From: Acidimicrobiia bacterium
Lineage (GTDB): Bacteria > Acidobacteriota > Vicinamibacteria > Vicinamibacterales > UBA2999
Assembly: GCA_016871375.1 (NCBI GenBank)
Contig: VFYY01000005.1
Location: 1 to 48,495, forward strand
Length of the DNA: 48,495 nt
Direction of reading: 5' to 3'
Of this stretch, positions 1 through 7,688 are shown one piece after another. Each line of letters opens with the position of its first letter. The first letter of the stretch is position 1. A program made the position numbers and the translations under genes. The notes under the pieces were generated by a model, which was not told the DNA's origin, did no database searches, and was given only the letters and a program-made list of their open reading frames with translations.

Positions 1-122
1 TGCCGCGTGAGCATGTCGATCATCCCTTCCCTCGCTGCTAGGTGCAGCGAGTGTGTGAGCCGAAGGGGTCAGCTCAGAGCGGCCAGAATTTCCGGAAAAG
101 GGGCGGTCAGAATTTACGGAAC
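1..122. mobile_element. Probable IS21-type insertion sequence end (partial, runs off left edge)
   Basis: Two direct 17-bp copies differing at two positions, GGCCAGAATTTCCGGAA (81-97) and GGTCAGAATTTACGGAA (105-121), lie close together. Repeated internal binding sites of this kind are typical of IS21-family ends. On the minus strand an ATG at 14 (or 23), preceded by a GGGAAGGG purine run, opens a reading frame starting MIDMLTR that leaves the window; IstA transposases often begin with MLT. The repeats are seen directly. The IS21 assignment is inference, because only about seven codons are visible and the exact outer end cannot be placed. Confidence 0.45.
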
Positions 123-668
123 CCGCAGCCGACGCTTGACCTCGCTTACAGGGATTATTTCGCCACAGATCGGCTCATGTTTCAGGTGCCACAGATTGAT
201 GCAAGGCTGAAAAACAAGGCCGAGGTTCTGGTGATGCTGTTGTCCCGTGTCTCCGGCACGACGCGCGACCGAGTGCCCGTCGCGATCGCGGCAGATTTTC
301 TCAAGCGGCACCCGCTCTATCACACGGAGGTCGCGAGTCGCCATCTGGTGATCGTGACGAGCGCGGGTAGCGCAAATCGCGTGTACGAGGCCGGCACCAC
401 ACGGTTCGGGCGCCGCTTGGGCGACCGCCTGGCCGACTCCAGCGGCCGGCCCTGGCGGATCGCCGAGGACGGGCTGTATCTGGCGGACAACCCGACGCGA
501 CGGCTCCCTCGCGTCGCGGCCCACCGAGCATTCTGGTTCGGTTGGTACGCCCAGTTTCCCGGAGACCACGCTCATCAGGTAAAGTGCCCCTTCTCCACGG
601 AGCCGGGTGACGGATCACGTTCACGGCCAGGGCGGGGGAATGAACGCCCTCGGGCGACTCCTACATAG
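123..668 (+). pseudogene. Truncated DUF3179-domain gene (C-terminal remnant)
   Basis: The open frame encodes the end of a DUF3179 protein. A YRDYFATDRLMFQVP-like opening, a central segment resembling the family's beta-strand region, and the closing AFWFGWYAQFPGD motif fit the C-terminal half of the family. The N-terminal half and signal peptide are missing, and homology stops where the IS-like repeats at 81-121 begin, so insertion probably removed the 5' end. The frame then runs on through a low-quality tail to a TAG at 666-668, directly before the sigma factor ATG. The function of DUF3179 is not established. The remnant is probably not expressed, although the frame stays open and could yield a short product. 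Confidence 0.55.
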
Positions 669-1286
669 ATGAGTCCCAGTGACGGCCAGGGCCCGCAACT
701 GGTCGTCGAGGCACCGACGCCTTGCCCGGCATACCCAATGGTCGCGGAGGAACGCGACCTCGTCGCAGCTGTCCTGCGCAAAGACCGAAAGGCCACGGCC
801 GAGTTCGTGTCTCGATGTGCCGATCCGGTCTATGCGTACGTCAGGCAGCGGCTTGCCCCACGGGTGGACCTCGTCGACGATCTCGTGCAGGAAGTCTTCC
901 TCGCCGCGCTCGAGAGTCTCGAGGGCTTTACGGGAGGATCGTCCTTGCGCACCTGGGTACTGGGTATCGCGAGGCACAAGGTCGTGGACTATTATCGCGC
1001 GCGGTTCAGAGACGATGAGATATTTTGCGAGCTCGACGATGACTTGAGGACAACAGCGGAGTTTCCACGGTTCGATGAACTCATTGACCACTCGCGATTG
1101 GTGGAGAAGACCAGACGGGTGCTTGAGCGATTGCCGGAGCCATACGGTCTCGCGCTGTTGTGGCGGTACTGGGAGCGGCGCAGCGCCAAGGAGATGGCCG
1201 TGGAGACCGGGAAGACAGAAAAGGCGATCGAGCGCCTTCTCGCACGCGCCCGAACGCAGTTCAAACAGCTTTGGGAGGCTGAGTAG
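669..1286 (+). CDS. ECF-type RNA polymerase sigma factor
   Basis: This is a 205-residue sigma-70 family protein. Region 2 is recognised by the VDDLVQEVFLAALESLE segment (residues about 67-84), followed by the LRTWVLGIARHKVVDYYR promoter-melting region. Region 4 has a helix-turn-helix (RSAKEMAVETGKTEKAIERL, about 170-190). It should bind core RNA polymerase and direct it to a small regulon. The ATG at 669 abuts the TAG of the remnant upstream and has no clear ribosome site. An internal ATG at 738 (MVAEERDLV) would give a length closer to usual ECF factors, so the start is uncertain. A small Cys-rich gene follows 6 bp downstream, the usual place for an anti-sigma factor. Confidence 0.88.
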   Translation: MSPSDGQGPQLVVEAPTPCPAYPMVAEERDLVAAVLRKDRKATAEFVSRCADPVYAYVRQRLAPRVDLVDDLVQEVFLAALESLEGFTGGSSLRTWVLGIARHKVVDYYRARFRDDEIFCELDDDLRTTAEFPRFDELIDHSRLVEKTRRVLERLPEPYGLALLWRYWERRSAKEMAVETGKTEKAIERLLARARTQFKQLWEAE

Positions 1287-1292
1287 ACCGCC

Positions 1293-1628
1293 ATGGAACC
1301 GGATCTCGATTTCCATACGCTTGCGGCTCAGACCGACGCGACGGAGCACGCACTCGAGCGCGCTCCAGCGCGTTTGAAGTCGACGATCTACTCAGCTATG
1401 GTGCAGCGTCAGGTGTCCACGGGACCTTTGCTGAGTCTGTCGGCCGTGAAGGCGGCCGGGCACGCGCTCTGCGTCTTCGAAGATGCAGTTCAGGCCATAC
1501 CGGTCAGCGATCGCGTCAAGGCGATGAATCCGTGTCGGGTGTGTCATGCGCGTCTTCTTGCGGAGCGCTTCGAGTCTCCCCCAATCGTCTGGCCTCATTG
1601 TCCGTATGTACAGTTCCACCGTCGCTGA
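1293..1628 (+). CDS. Small Cys-rich protein, possible soluble anti-sigma factor
   Basis: This 111-residue protein has no membrane segment. Its C-terminal half carries a histidine and several cysteines: GHALC (about residue 53), NPCRVCHARLLAE (C-x2-C-H, about 79-91) and PHCPY (about 102). The spacing suggests zinc binding. It starts 6 bp after the sigma gene and is surely cotranscribed with it. Zinc-binding anti-sigma proteins often follow ECF genes, which suggests it holds the sigma factor inactive. It lacks a clean H-x3-C-x2-C ZAS motif, so the role is inference from position and cysteine pattern only. Confidence 0.55.
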   Translation: MEPDLDFHTLAAQTDATEHALERAPARLKSTIYSAMVQRQVSTGPLLSLSAVKAAGHALCVFEDAVQAIPVSDRVKAMNPCRVCHARLLAERFESPPIVWPHCPYVQFHRR

Positions 1629-1639
1629 AACAAGCGCGG

Positions 1640-2332
1640 CTAGAGGGCGCGGACGATCCCGAAGAGATTCTGGAAATTTGCGAGGTTGCGCTGGCCCCGA
1701 GGCGACAGGTGGGCGCTGATTGGGTTGCGGCTCAGGCTCTCGCTGAAGCTGTACCGAAAGCTCCAGGTGCCCGCGAGCGTGATGTCCATTCCAACGGCAA
1801 CCCTCAGTGTTGTTCGAGTGGCTGCAAACCCTGGCGGCGGAAGGACGGCGCCGCGAATGCGCACCGCCGCATCAACGCGAGTCTCGAGTCGAACTATTCC
1901 TCCTCCGAACGACAAATAAGGCCGGACACGGCTGCGACGCTCCCGGAAATACACAAGCAGGTCTCCCACCACGGCGTGCTGTGAGCTGTCTTGTGGCTGC
2001 TCGTAGAACGACGGGCCGGAGTCACTCACCTGGGCGGCCACGAGCGCAAGGTCATTGCGATTCCAGATGTAGTTCGCCTGGATCGTGATGTAGTCGGTGA
2101 GGTGTGCCCCAACGAGCACGTTCAGCGCCGGGCCGTTTTCGGGCTTGTAGAGCGAAATCGCGACGCTGTCCGACGAAGTCACCGACCGCGCGTCGGCAGA
2201 CAACGTTGAGAGCCCGGCGACGGCGCCGACGAAGAGCCAGGAGCCATCCTGAGCAGCGGCGTTTGTCGTCGTGAGACAACACGCGAGCACGGCGCAGGCC
2301 GGCATCCTGGGCATGTGGATCAGCCCGTACAT
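1640..2332 (-). CDS. Predicted outer-membrane beta-barrel protein
   Basis: The 230-residue product starts with a signal peptide (MPRMPACAVLACCLT..AAAQ) and then shows alternating hydrophobic and polar residues with aromatic strand ends, such as VLVGAHLTDYITIQANYIWN and RVRPYLSFGGGI. This is typical of small OmpA-like or porin-like barrels of 8-10 strands. The ATG at 2332 is chosen because GGAG lies 9 nt upstream; the longer frame to 2425 adds an unlikely leader before the signal peptide. It converges on the small Cys-rich gene (11 bp gap) and diverges from the spondin-like gene. The ligand is unknown. It may belong to the neighbouring sigma factor's envelope regulon, but nothing in the sequence proves this. 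Confidence 0.65.
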   Translation of the reverse strand: MYGLIHMPRMPACAVLACCLTTTNAAAQDGSWLFVGAVAGLSTLSADARSVTSSDSVAISLYKPENGPALNVLVGAHLTDYITIQANYIWNRNDLALVAAQVSDSGPSFYEQPQDSSQHAVVGDLLVYFRERRSRVRPYLSFGGGIVRLETRVDAAVRIRGAVLPPPGFAATRTTLRVAVGMDITLAGTWSFRYSFSESLSRNPISAHLSPRGQRNLANFQNLFGIVRAL

Positions 2333-2494
2333 GAGGGTCCGCTCCGCATCATAGCGAGCCCCACCCAGAGTCACGAAAGGAAAAACGGAGGAGGGGGATT
2401 TCACCTCGTAGCGCGACTCATTCAACGGAACTGATCGCTGTGGAAATTCGACAGCATCGGGGAAGGAAGCCCCTTCTCCCAGGAGGAACCTGCA

Positions 2495-3178
2495 ATGAGA
2501 CGCTGCGTCGTGAGTCTTGCCGTAGCTCTAGCGGTGGTCGCCTCAGCCTCGGTGAACAAAAGCGTTCAAGCACAGTCGGTGCAGCGCTACCTGGTCAGCA
2601 TCACGAACATGACCCGCGCGCAAAGCTTTACGCCGATTCTGGTCGCGACGCACACCTCGGCTGTTCGCCTCTTCACGCCGGGCACGGCGGCATCGTCCGA
2701 GCTCCGTGAGGTCGCGGAGGAAGGAAACATCGGCCCGCTGACGACGCTCTTGCGGGGACGGCCACTGGAGGTCCGAGATATTGCCTCGAGCTCGGGATTG
2801 CTCACGCCAGGAGTCACTGTAGATGTGGTCGTGATGGCAGGCGGTCAGTTCGACCGCGTCAGTCTCGTTTCGATGCTCATTCCCACCAATGATGCTTTCT
2901 TCGGCGCCACCGGCCTGCCACTCCCCGCCGCCAATGAGATTACAATCATCGACGTCCCCGCATACGACTCGGGTACCGAGCAGAACGACGAGCGGTGCGC
3001 CTCCATTCCGGGTCCCGATTTTTCGGAGTGCGGCGGTCCGGGAGGCGGCGCCCGAGTCGGCGGCGGTGAAGGCGTCGTGATCATTCACAACGGCATCCAC
3101 GGGGTGGGCGACCTCAGGGCGAGCAACCGCGACTGGCGGAATCCGGTAGCCCGGATCATCGTTCGGCGACAGCTCTAG
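2495..3178 (+). CDS. Secreted spondin-domain protein
   Basis: The ATG at 2495 has a strong AGGAGG site 8 nt upstream. Residues 1-27 are a signal peptide ending VQA-Q. The rest matches the bacterial spondin-type domain: YLVSITNMTRAQSFTPILVATH, then FTPGTAASSELREVAEEGN, and a late IHNGIHGVGDLRASNRDWRNPVARI segment. In bacteria such proteins are small exported domains of unknown partner; the eukaryotic domain acts in extracellular matrix. A Gly-rich loop (GGPGGGARVGGGEG, about 178-191) precedes the conserved end, and two cysteines (CASIPGPDFSEC) may form a disulphide. It is a single gene flanked by a repeat-filled gap downstream. Confidence 0.78.
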   Translation: MRRCVVSLAVALAVVASASVNKSVQAQSVQRYLVSITNMTRAQSFTPILVATHTSAVRLFTPGTAASSELREVAEEGNIGPLTTLLRGRPLEVRDIASSSGLLTPGVTVDVVVMAGGQFDRVSLVSMLIPTNDAFFGATGLPLPAANEITIIDVPAYDSGTEQNDERCASIPGPDFSECGGPGGGARVGGGEGVVIIHNGIHGVGDLRASNRDWRNPVARIIVRRQL

Positions 3179-3619
3179 CTAGGAGGCCAGCACCAGCCGG
3201 GCGGCACGAAATCTAAGAGTGCCTGGAGTGCCTAAGGTGCCCAGGGTGTCTGAAGTGCGTCGCAGCACTTGTGCGCCACGCTCGCCGCCAAATCCTACGC
3301 ATATGGCGTAGTCTCGGCGCGGAGGACGGCATAGCACTCCGTGGCTCGCGTCCGTCGCAATCCCTTGCAGCGCGAATCCCGCCGAATCCCGAAGACGCCG
3401 CATCGATTCCAGAGATTCGGCGATCTGGTTCCAAGTTGGAATAGTCGGGGACACCAAGCACCCCAGGCACCCCAGGCACTTTAGGCACTTCAAGCACTTC
3501 AGGCACCCTAGCGCGGTTTCGACTTCTTCGTAGTGTCCGGCTTTAGCCGGACCACACACGGCGGTGCCGATCAACTTGGTCCGGCTAAAGCCGGACACTA
3601 CGACGTTTCAGAAACCGCT
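3179..3619. other. Intergenic repeat region without a supported gene
   Basis: These 441 bp hold no convincing gene. Near 3215-3265 and 3450-3515 are runs of short degenerate units (GTGCCTGG, GTGCCTAAG and their reverse complements such as CCAGGCAC), placed as opposite-facing blocks around a roughly 190-bp unique core. The right side contains a double palindrome at 3529-3602, described separately. The frame across the region on the minus strand reads through the repeats and has no family resemblance, so it is not called. Confidence 0.6.
3529..3602. repeat. Paired GTAG-footed palindromes forming a 26-bp-arm inverted repeat
   Basis: Arm 3529-3554 reads CGTAGTGTCCGGCTTTAGCC and on to GGACCA. Arm 3577-3602 is its exact reverse complement, with a 22-nt spacer. 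Each arm is itself a palindrome (TCCGGCT..AGCCGGA) with a GTAG foot at its outer end. This is the layout of a REPIN, two REP sequences in inverse orientation. A third copy, sharing 35 of 36 bases over an extended segment, lies at 41481-41518. Confidence 0.85.
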
Positions 3620-6118
3620 CTAATAGGCGAGTAACAAGCGAGCGGCCCGCTCCACGTCGTCTTCCGACGGCAGGAAGTACTCCTCGAGCGGCGGCGAGTA
3701 GGGGACCGGTGTGTCGAGCGCGCCGAGGATGCGGACCGGCGCGTCGAGCGACTCGAACGCTTCTTCCTGGATGATCGCCGCGAGGCTTTCGCCGATGCCA
3801 CCGGTGCGCGAGTCCTCGTGGACGATCAGCACGCGGCTGCAGTGGCGGGCCACGGCCAGCACCGCGTTCCTGTCGAGTGGCGCCAGGCTGCGAAGGTCCA
3901 GCACGGCTGCTTCGACGCCGTCGTTCGCCAGTGTCGCCGCGACGCGCATCGCCACGTGCACGTAGACGCCGTAGGAAATGATGGCGAGCTCGTCCCCGGC
4001 GCGGCGGAGCGCGGCGGTGCCGATTGGCATCGGCTCCGGTGCCCCGGGCGGCAGCACCTGCTTGATGCGCGGATCGCGGTAGAGCGCGATGTGCTCGTAG
4101 TAGAGGACCGGGTCGGGGTCGGCAACCGCGGCTGCGAGCAACGCGCGCGCGTCTTCAGGCGTGGACGGCGTGACGATCTTCAGCCCCGGCGTGCGGTAGA
4201 ACCACGGCTCGGTGTTCTGGCTGTGATAGGGGCCCGCGTGGCGCAGGCCGCCCCACGGCATGCGCACGACCATCGGCACCGACGCGCCCCAGCGGTAACG
4301 GATCTTCGCCGCGTTGTTCACGAGCTGGTTGAAGCCGCTGGCGACGAAGTCGTTGAACTGCATCTCGCCAATCGGGCGCTGGCCCGCGAGCGCCGCGCCG
4401 ACGCACACGCCCAGGATGCCGCTTTCCGCGAGCGGTGAGTTGACGATGCGGCCGCCGAACTCCTCGAGCAGCGGGCGCAGCAGCAGGAACGCGTTGCCGT
4501 ACTGGCCGCCGACGTCTTCGCCGTAGACGAACACGCGGGGGTCGGCGCGCAGCGCGTCGCCGACGCCCATCATTACGGCCTCGAGGAACGTGCTGCCCGC
4601 CTTGTCGAACGGCAGGCCCGGGTCGAGCGGAGGCAGCGCCGGGCCCGGATCGATGTCGAGCCTCGTGGAGGGTTCGAGCGGTTCCACGCGCACTCGTGGG
4701 GCTTCGGATGCGAACACACCCGACGCCGCAGCCTCGGGCTCCGGCCACGGGGCGGCGATGACCGCCTGCGCTTCGGCCTCGACCATCGCTTCGGCTTCCT
4801 GCTTGAAGCGCTCGAGGTCGTGTCGGCCGATGACTCCTTCCGCCTCGAGCGTTTTCGCGTACACCGCGATCGGGTCCTTCGCCGTCCAGAGACGGTACGC
4901 AGTCCGGTCGGCATAGGCGATGTGGCTTCCGGCTTCAGCCGGAAGATCGGGGTACTCCCAGGACGGCTGCGGCTCCCTGCCGAGATACAGCATGTCGTCG
5001 TGGTGCGCGTGGCCGCACATCCGCATGGAGATGAGCTCGATGAGCGCCGGGCCGTCGCCCGAGCGGGCGCGATCGGCCGCCCAGGTGAAGGCCGACGCAA
5101 TCGCCTCCGGATCGGTGCCGTCGATCGTGATGCCGGTGATGCCGTAGCCGCCTGCCTTGTCAGCGAACACGCGGACGGCCGACTGCTCGCCGACCGGCGT
5201 GGAGAGCGCCGTCTGGTTGTTCTCGACGCAGAAGATCGCCGGCAGGCGCCGCACGGCGCAGAGGTTGATCGCCTCGTGCCACTCGCCGAGCGAGGTGCCG
5301 CCTTCGCCGATGAAGGAGACGGCGACGCGTCCCGCCTGCCGCTGCGAGAACGCCATCGCCATGCCCGCAATCGAGAGCGTGCTGATCGAGAGCGGCGCGG
5401 TGGCGGGCAGGATGCCCCACTCGAAGTCGCCGATGTGCAGGTCCTTGCCGCCCATCGGCGGGCCGTCCTTGCCCATCTGCGCGTTCAGCACCATCCGCAC
5501 CGTTGCCGGTTCCGGCCGCATCGCCAGCGCGACGCCGAGGTCCCGGATGATCGGGCCGACCACGTCGCCCTGCCATCCACGGTCGGGGTCGCGGTACGCG
5601 GCGCCGCGGCGGAGGCGGATGCCGGCGGCATAGATCGCTTCCTGCCCGAGCGAGCGGAATCCCTTCCCCTGGAACGGCGTGTCGCGGTAGCGGACCTCGC
5701 CGGTGGCGAAGAACTGCTTCAGCCGGTTGTCCACCGCGCGGGTGAGCACCATGCCGCGGAGGATCTCGGTGCGCTCGTCGCGAGTCAGCGACGCTGAGAT
5801 GGCTTCACGGGCGAGGAACCCGTCGCAGGCGTCGGCGAGGGATCGCCGCGCGGCGTCCATACGGCTCGCAGCGGTCACGCCCGGTGTCGGGTCGGCGACG
5901 TCGGCCACGTCGATCGCCTCCAGCGCGTGCTTCAGCTCGCGTCGAAGGACCACGCGCAGCGATTCGATCGCGGGCGCGTCGCGCTCACGGAGCCGTGCCG
6001 CTCCGGCGGCGGCAATCGCGTCCTGCACGGCAGGCAGCGCGAACGGAAAGCGCTCGAGGACGAACGCCTCGAGCCTCGCCGCGACGCCCGTTGCGTGTGC
6101 GGAAGCGGCTCGCGCCAT
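3620..6118 (-). CDS. 2-oxoacid dehydrogenase E1, alpha and beta subunits fused
   Basis: This 832-residue thiamine-diphosphate enzyme combines the alpha (about 130-450) and beta (about 505-832) subunits of branched-chain or acetoin/pyruvate-type E1. It would decarboxylate a 2-oxoacid and transfer the acyl group to a lipoyl E2. The cofactor motif is GEGGTSLGEW..VENN (from about residue 268), with GEG in place of the usual GDG. The beta half has EDVGGQYGNAF, PLAESGILG and YHSQNTEPWF. Residues 1-120 are an extra N-terminal segment absent from the second E1 in this window. A palindrome at 4926-4945 lies in frame between alpha segments (residues about 391-398). No E2 or E3 gene is adjacent. Substrate is not decided; branched-chain 2-oxoacids are most likely. 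Confidence 0.88.
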   Translation of the reverse strand: MARAASAHATGVAARLEAFVLERFPFALPAVQDAIAAAGAARLRERDAPAIESLRVVLRRELKHALEAIDVADVADPTPGVTAASRMDAARRSLADACDGFLAREAISASLTRDERTEILRGMVLTRAVDNRLKQFFATGEVRYRDTPFQGKGFRSLGQEAIYAAGIRLRRGAAYRDPDRGWQGDVVGPIIRDLGVALAMRPEPATVRMVLNAQMGKDGPPMGGKDLHIGDFEWGILPATAPLSISTLSIAGMAMAFSQRQAGRVAVSFIGEGGTSLGEWHEAINLCAVRRLPAIFCVENNQTALSTPVGEQSAVRVFADKAGGYGITGITIDGTDPEAIASAFTWAADRARSGDGPALIELISMRMCGHAHHDDMLYLGREPQPSWEYPDLPAEAGSHIAYADRTAYRLWTAKDPIAVYAKTLEAEGVIGRHDLERFKQEAEAMVEAEAQAVIAAPWPEPEAAASGVFASEAPRVRVEPLEPSTRLDIDPGPALPPLDPGLPFDKAGSTFLEAVMMGVGDALRADPRVFVYGEDVGGQYGNAFLLLRPLLEEFGGRIVNSPLAESGILGVCVGAALAGQRPIGEMQFNDFVASGFNQLVNNAAKIRYRWGASVPMVVRMPWGGLRHAGPYHSQNTEPWFYRTPGLKIVTPSTPEDARALLAAAVADPDPVLYYEHIALYRDPRIKQVLPPGAPEPMPIGTAALRRAGDELAIISYGVYVHVAMRVAATLANDGVEAAVLDLRSLAPLDRNAVLAVARHCSRVLIVHEDSRTGGIGESLAAIIQEEAFESLDAPVRILGALDTPVPYSPPLEEYFLPSEDDVERAARLLLAY
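4926..4945. repeat. REP-like palindrome inside the E1 fusion gene
   Basis: CTTCCGGCTTCAGCCGGAAG is a perfect 8-bp-arm palindrome with a 4-nt loop. On the coding strand it encodes part of LPAEAGSH. It keeps the frame and sits between two conserved E1-alpha segments, so it was probably inserted in a surface loop. Confidence 0.7.
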
Positions 6119-6133
6119 GCGCCCATGTTAGCT

Positions 6134-6190
6134 TGCGATTTGCGATTTGTGATTTGCGATTGGGATTTGGGATTTGGGATTTGGGATTTG
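6134..6190 (+). repeat. Heptanucleotide microsatellite-like repeat
   Basis: Tandem units of TTGCGAT, TTGTGAT and then TTGGGAT follow one another with a single-base change between blocks. The tract lies just upstream of the E1 fusion start (6118) on the opposite strand, so changes in length could alter that gene's promoter spacing. That effect is inference. Confidence 0.7.
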
Positions 6191-6203
6191 ACTGAGAGTC
6201 ACT

Positions 6204-6518
6204 TCAAAGGTTGGGCGAAGCCCGGACCGGTTCCGCCCGGCGCGCGGTCCGCGCCCGACGTCCCAGCCGACGAATCACTCGACGCGATCGGCGGTCACTT
6301 CCCGGCATCGAGGGCGATCATTCGCAGAAGGTCGCGTGCCGCTTCGAGATGCGCGGCGACGTTGCCGACTACGCGCCCGGGCCGCGGCGCTGTCCATCGT
6401 GCGCCGACGTCCTGTCGTGTTCCGGGAAGGGGAGCCGCCGCTTGTGATCAGGGCGTCGGACGGCAGCGTGCACCCGGAGTACGCCGCCGTGAAGTTATCG
6501 GTCGGGTTTCCGCCGTAG
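6204..6518 (+). pseudogene. Decayed gene, possibly a TrmN6-like methyltransferase
   Basis: No intact frame spans this stretch, but two pieces look like protein ends. One frame gives PADESLDAIGGHF, resembling the N-terminus of small RNA or protein N6-methyltransferases (ETLDxLxGxW). Another frame ends VVFREGEPPLVIRASDGSVH...VGFPP and stops at a TAG (6516-6518). The middle, with the SAM-binding motif, is missing. The picture is an internally deleted and frameshifted gene. The family guess is weak; the presence of coding-like ends is better supported because the final TAG coincides with a palindrome foot, as in intact neighbours. Confidence 0.3.
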
Positions 6519-6541
6519 GGCGGGCCTTCACGGCCCGCCTA
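6515..6541. repeat. GTAG-footed palindrome shared by two convergent gene ends
   Basis: GTAG is followed by GGCGGGCC, a TTCAC-type loop and GGCCCGCC. TAG at 6516-6518 ends the plus-strand relic. The complementary TAG (6541-6539) at the other end stops the BNR gene. The hairpin may also terminate transcription from both sides, though no T-run is present. Confidence 0.8.
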
Positions 6542-7678
6542 TTTCTCGAACCTCACCGCATAGACCGGCGGCAGATTCGACGACAGCGTCTGCCACGAGT
6601 CGCCGCCGTCTTCGCTCACCCACAGCGAGCCCGTCGTCGAGCCGAACGCGAGCCGGTCACCGGTGTCGTCCACGTCGAGCGCGTGGCGGAAGACGAGGTC
6701 GTACGCGTGCTCCTGCGGCAGGCCGCGGGTCAGCGTGTCGAACGTCTTTCCGGCGTCGCGCGTGCGGTTTACGACGACACGTCCTTCGAGGGGAATCCGC
6801 TTTTCGTCCTTGATTGCCGGTACGAACCACGCCACGTCCGGATTCTTCGGATGCACGGCGACGGGGAAGCCGAAGGCCGACGGCTTCACGCCGCTGATCT
6901 CGCTGAACGTCTCGCCGCCGTCGGTCGAGCGGAAGATGCCGTTGTGGTGCTGCACCCACATCGCGTCCGGGTTCGCGGGGCACTGGGCGAGCTGGTGCGG
7001 GTCCTGGACGTTCTGGTCGAACTGCCGCTCCGGCGGCATGTACTCCGCGCGCATGCCCTTGCCGGCGAGCGTCCAGCGCTTCCCGCTGTCGCGGGTCGTC
7101 CAGACGCCTCCGCATGACACGCCGATCGTGACGTGCGCCGCGTCGCGCGGGTCCACGCAGATCGAGTGGATGCCCGGCTGGTCGGCGCCGCCGCCGAACC
7201 ATTCCTCGCGGCGCGGGTCGTCCCAGAGCGGCCGGTTGATCGCCCAGGAGTCGCCGCCGTCTTCCGAGCGGAACAGCCCGCCGGGCAGCGTGCCGCACCA
7301 CAGGACGCCGGGCTCGTTCGCGCCGCCCGGCGCGAGCGCCCAGACCAGCTTCAGCGCCCAGTCCACCGGCCGGCCTTCGGCCGGCGTCTTCGGCACGTAG
7401 CCGGCCGGCTTGTCCGGATACTTCGGCGCGGCGACCTCCTGCCACGTCGCGCCTTCGTCGCGCGAGCGGTGCATCTTCACGCCGAAGTGGCCGTGATCGA
7501 GCGCCGCGAGCAGGCTGCCGTCGCGCGGATCGTGCATCACCAGCGTGCAGTTGTCGCCCAGGAAGCTGGTGCGCGCGATCGCCCACTCGCTGTCTCCCGC
7601 AACGCCTTGGCGGCGTTGCTCGCCGCGTTCGAGCGTGAAGAGACCCTTGCGTGTGGCGACGTGGAATCTGTTGCTCAT
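6539..7678 (-). CDS. BNR/sortilin-type beta-propeller protein (sialidase-like fold)
   Basis: The 379-residue protein has several BNR (Asp-box) repeats: SRDEGATW, SEDGGDSW, TRDSGKRW, STDGGETF, TRDAGKTF and SEDGGDSW, spaced 40-60 residues apart, with FGSTTGSLW between the last two. This predicts a six- or seven-bladed propeller. There is no signal peptide, so it is probably cytoplasmic, unlike true sialidases or VPS10 receptors. It starts 11 bp after a MoaD-like gene. Names such as exo-alpha-sialidase or photosystem II assembly factor are often given to this fold but are not supported here; catalytic arginines of sialidases cannot be identified. Function unknown, possibly linked to the MoaD-like partner. 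Confidence 0.75.
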   Translation of the reverse strand: MSNRFHVATRKGLFTLERGEQRRQGVAGDSEWAIARTSFLGDNCTLVMHDPRDGSLLAALDHGHFGVKMHRSRDEGATWQEVAAPKYPDKPAGYVPKTPAEGRPVDWALKLVWALAPGGANEPGVLWCGTLPGGLFRSEDGGDSWAINRPLWDDPRREEWFGGGADQPGIHSICVDPRDAAHVTIGVSCGGVWTTRDSGKRWTLAGKGMRAEYMPPERQFDQNVQDPHQLAQCPANPDAMWVQHHNGIFRSTDGGETFSEISGVKPSAFGFPVAVHPKNPDVAWFVPAIKDEKRIPLEGRVVVNRTRDAGKTFDTLTRGLPQEHAYDLVFRHALDVDDTGDRLAFGSTTGSLWVSEDGGDSWQTLSSNLPPVYAVRFEK

Positions 7679-7688
7679 ACGGCGTCCT

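Larger units (their letters stand above)
6119..6538. other. Intergenic region with heptamer repeats and a gene relic
   Basis: At 6134-6190 are about eight degenerate copies of a 7-bp unit, GCGATTT then GGGATTT. The segment 6200-6518 contains a broken coding relic (separate entry). It ends in a palindrome (6515-6541) that provides the stop codons of both the relic and the BNR gene. Confidence 0.6.

Noticed and set aside
6539-7678. True sialidase
   Set aside because: Only Asp-box repeats are seen; no signal peptide, FRIP motif or catalytic Arg triad could be found.
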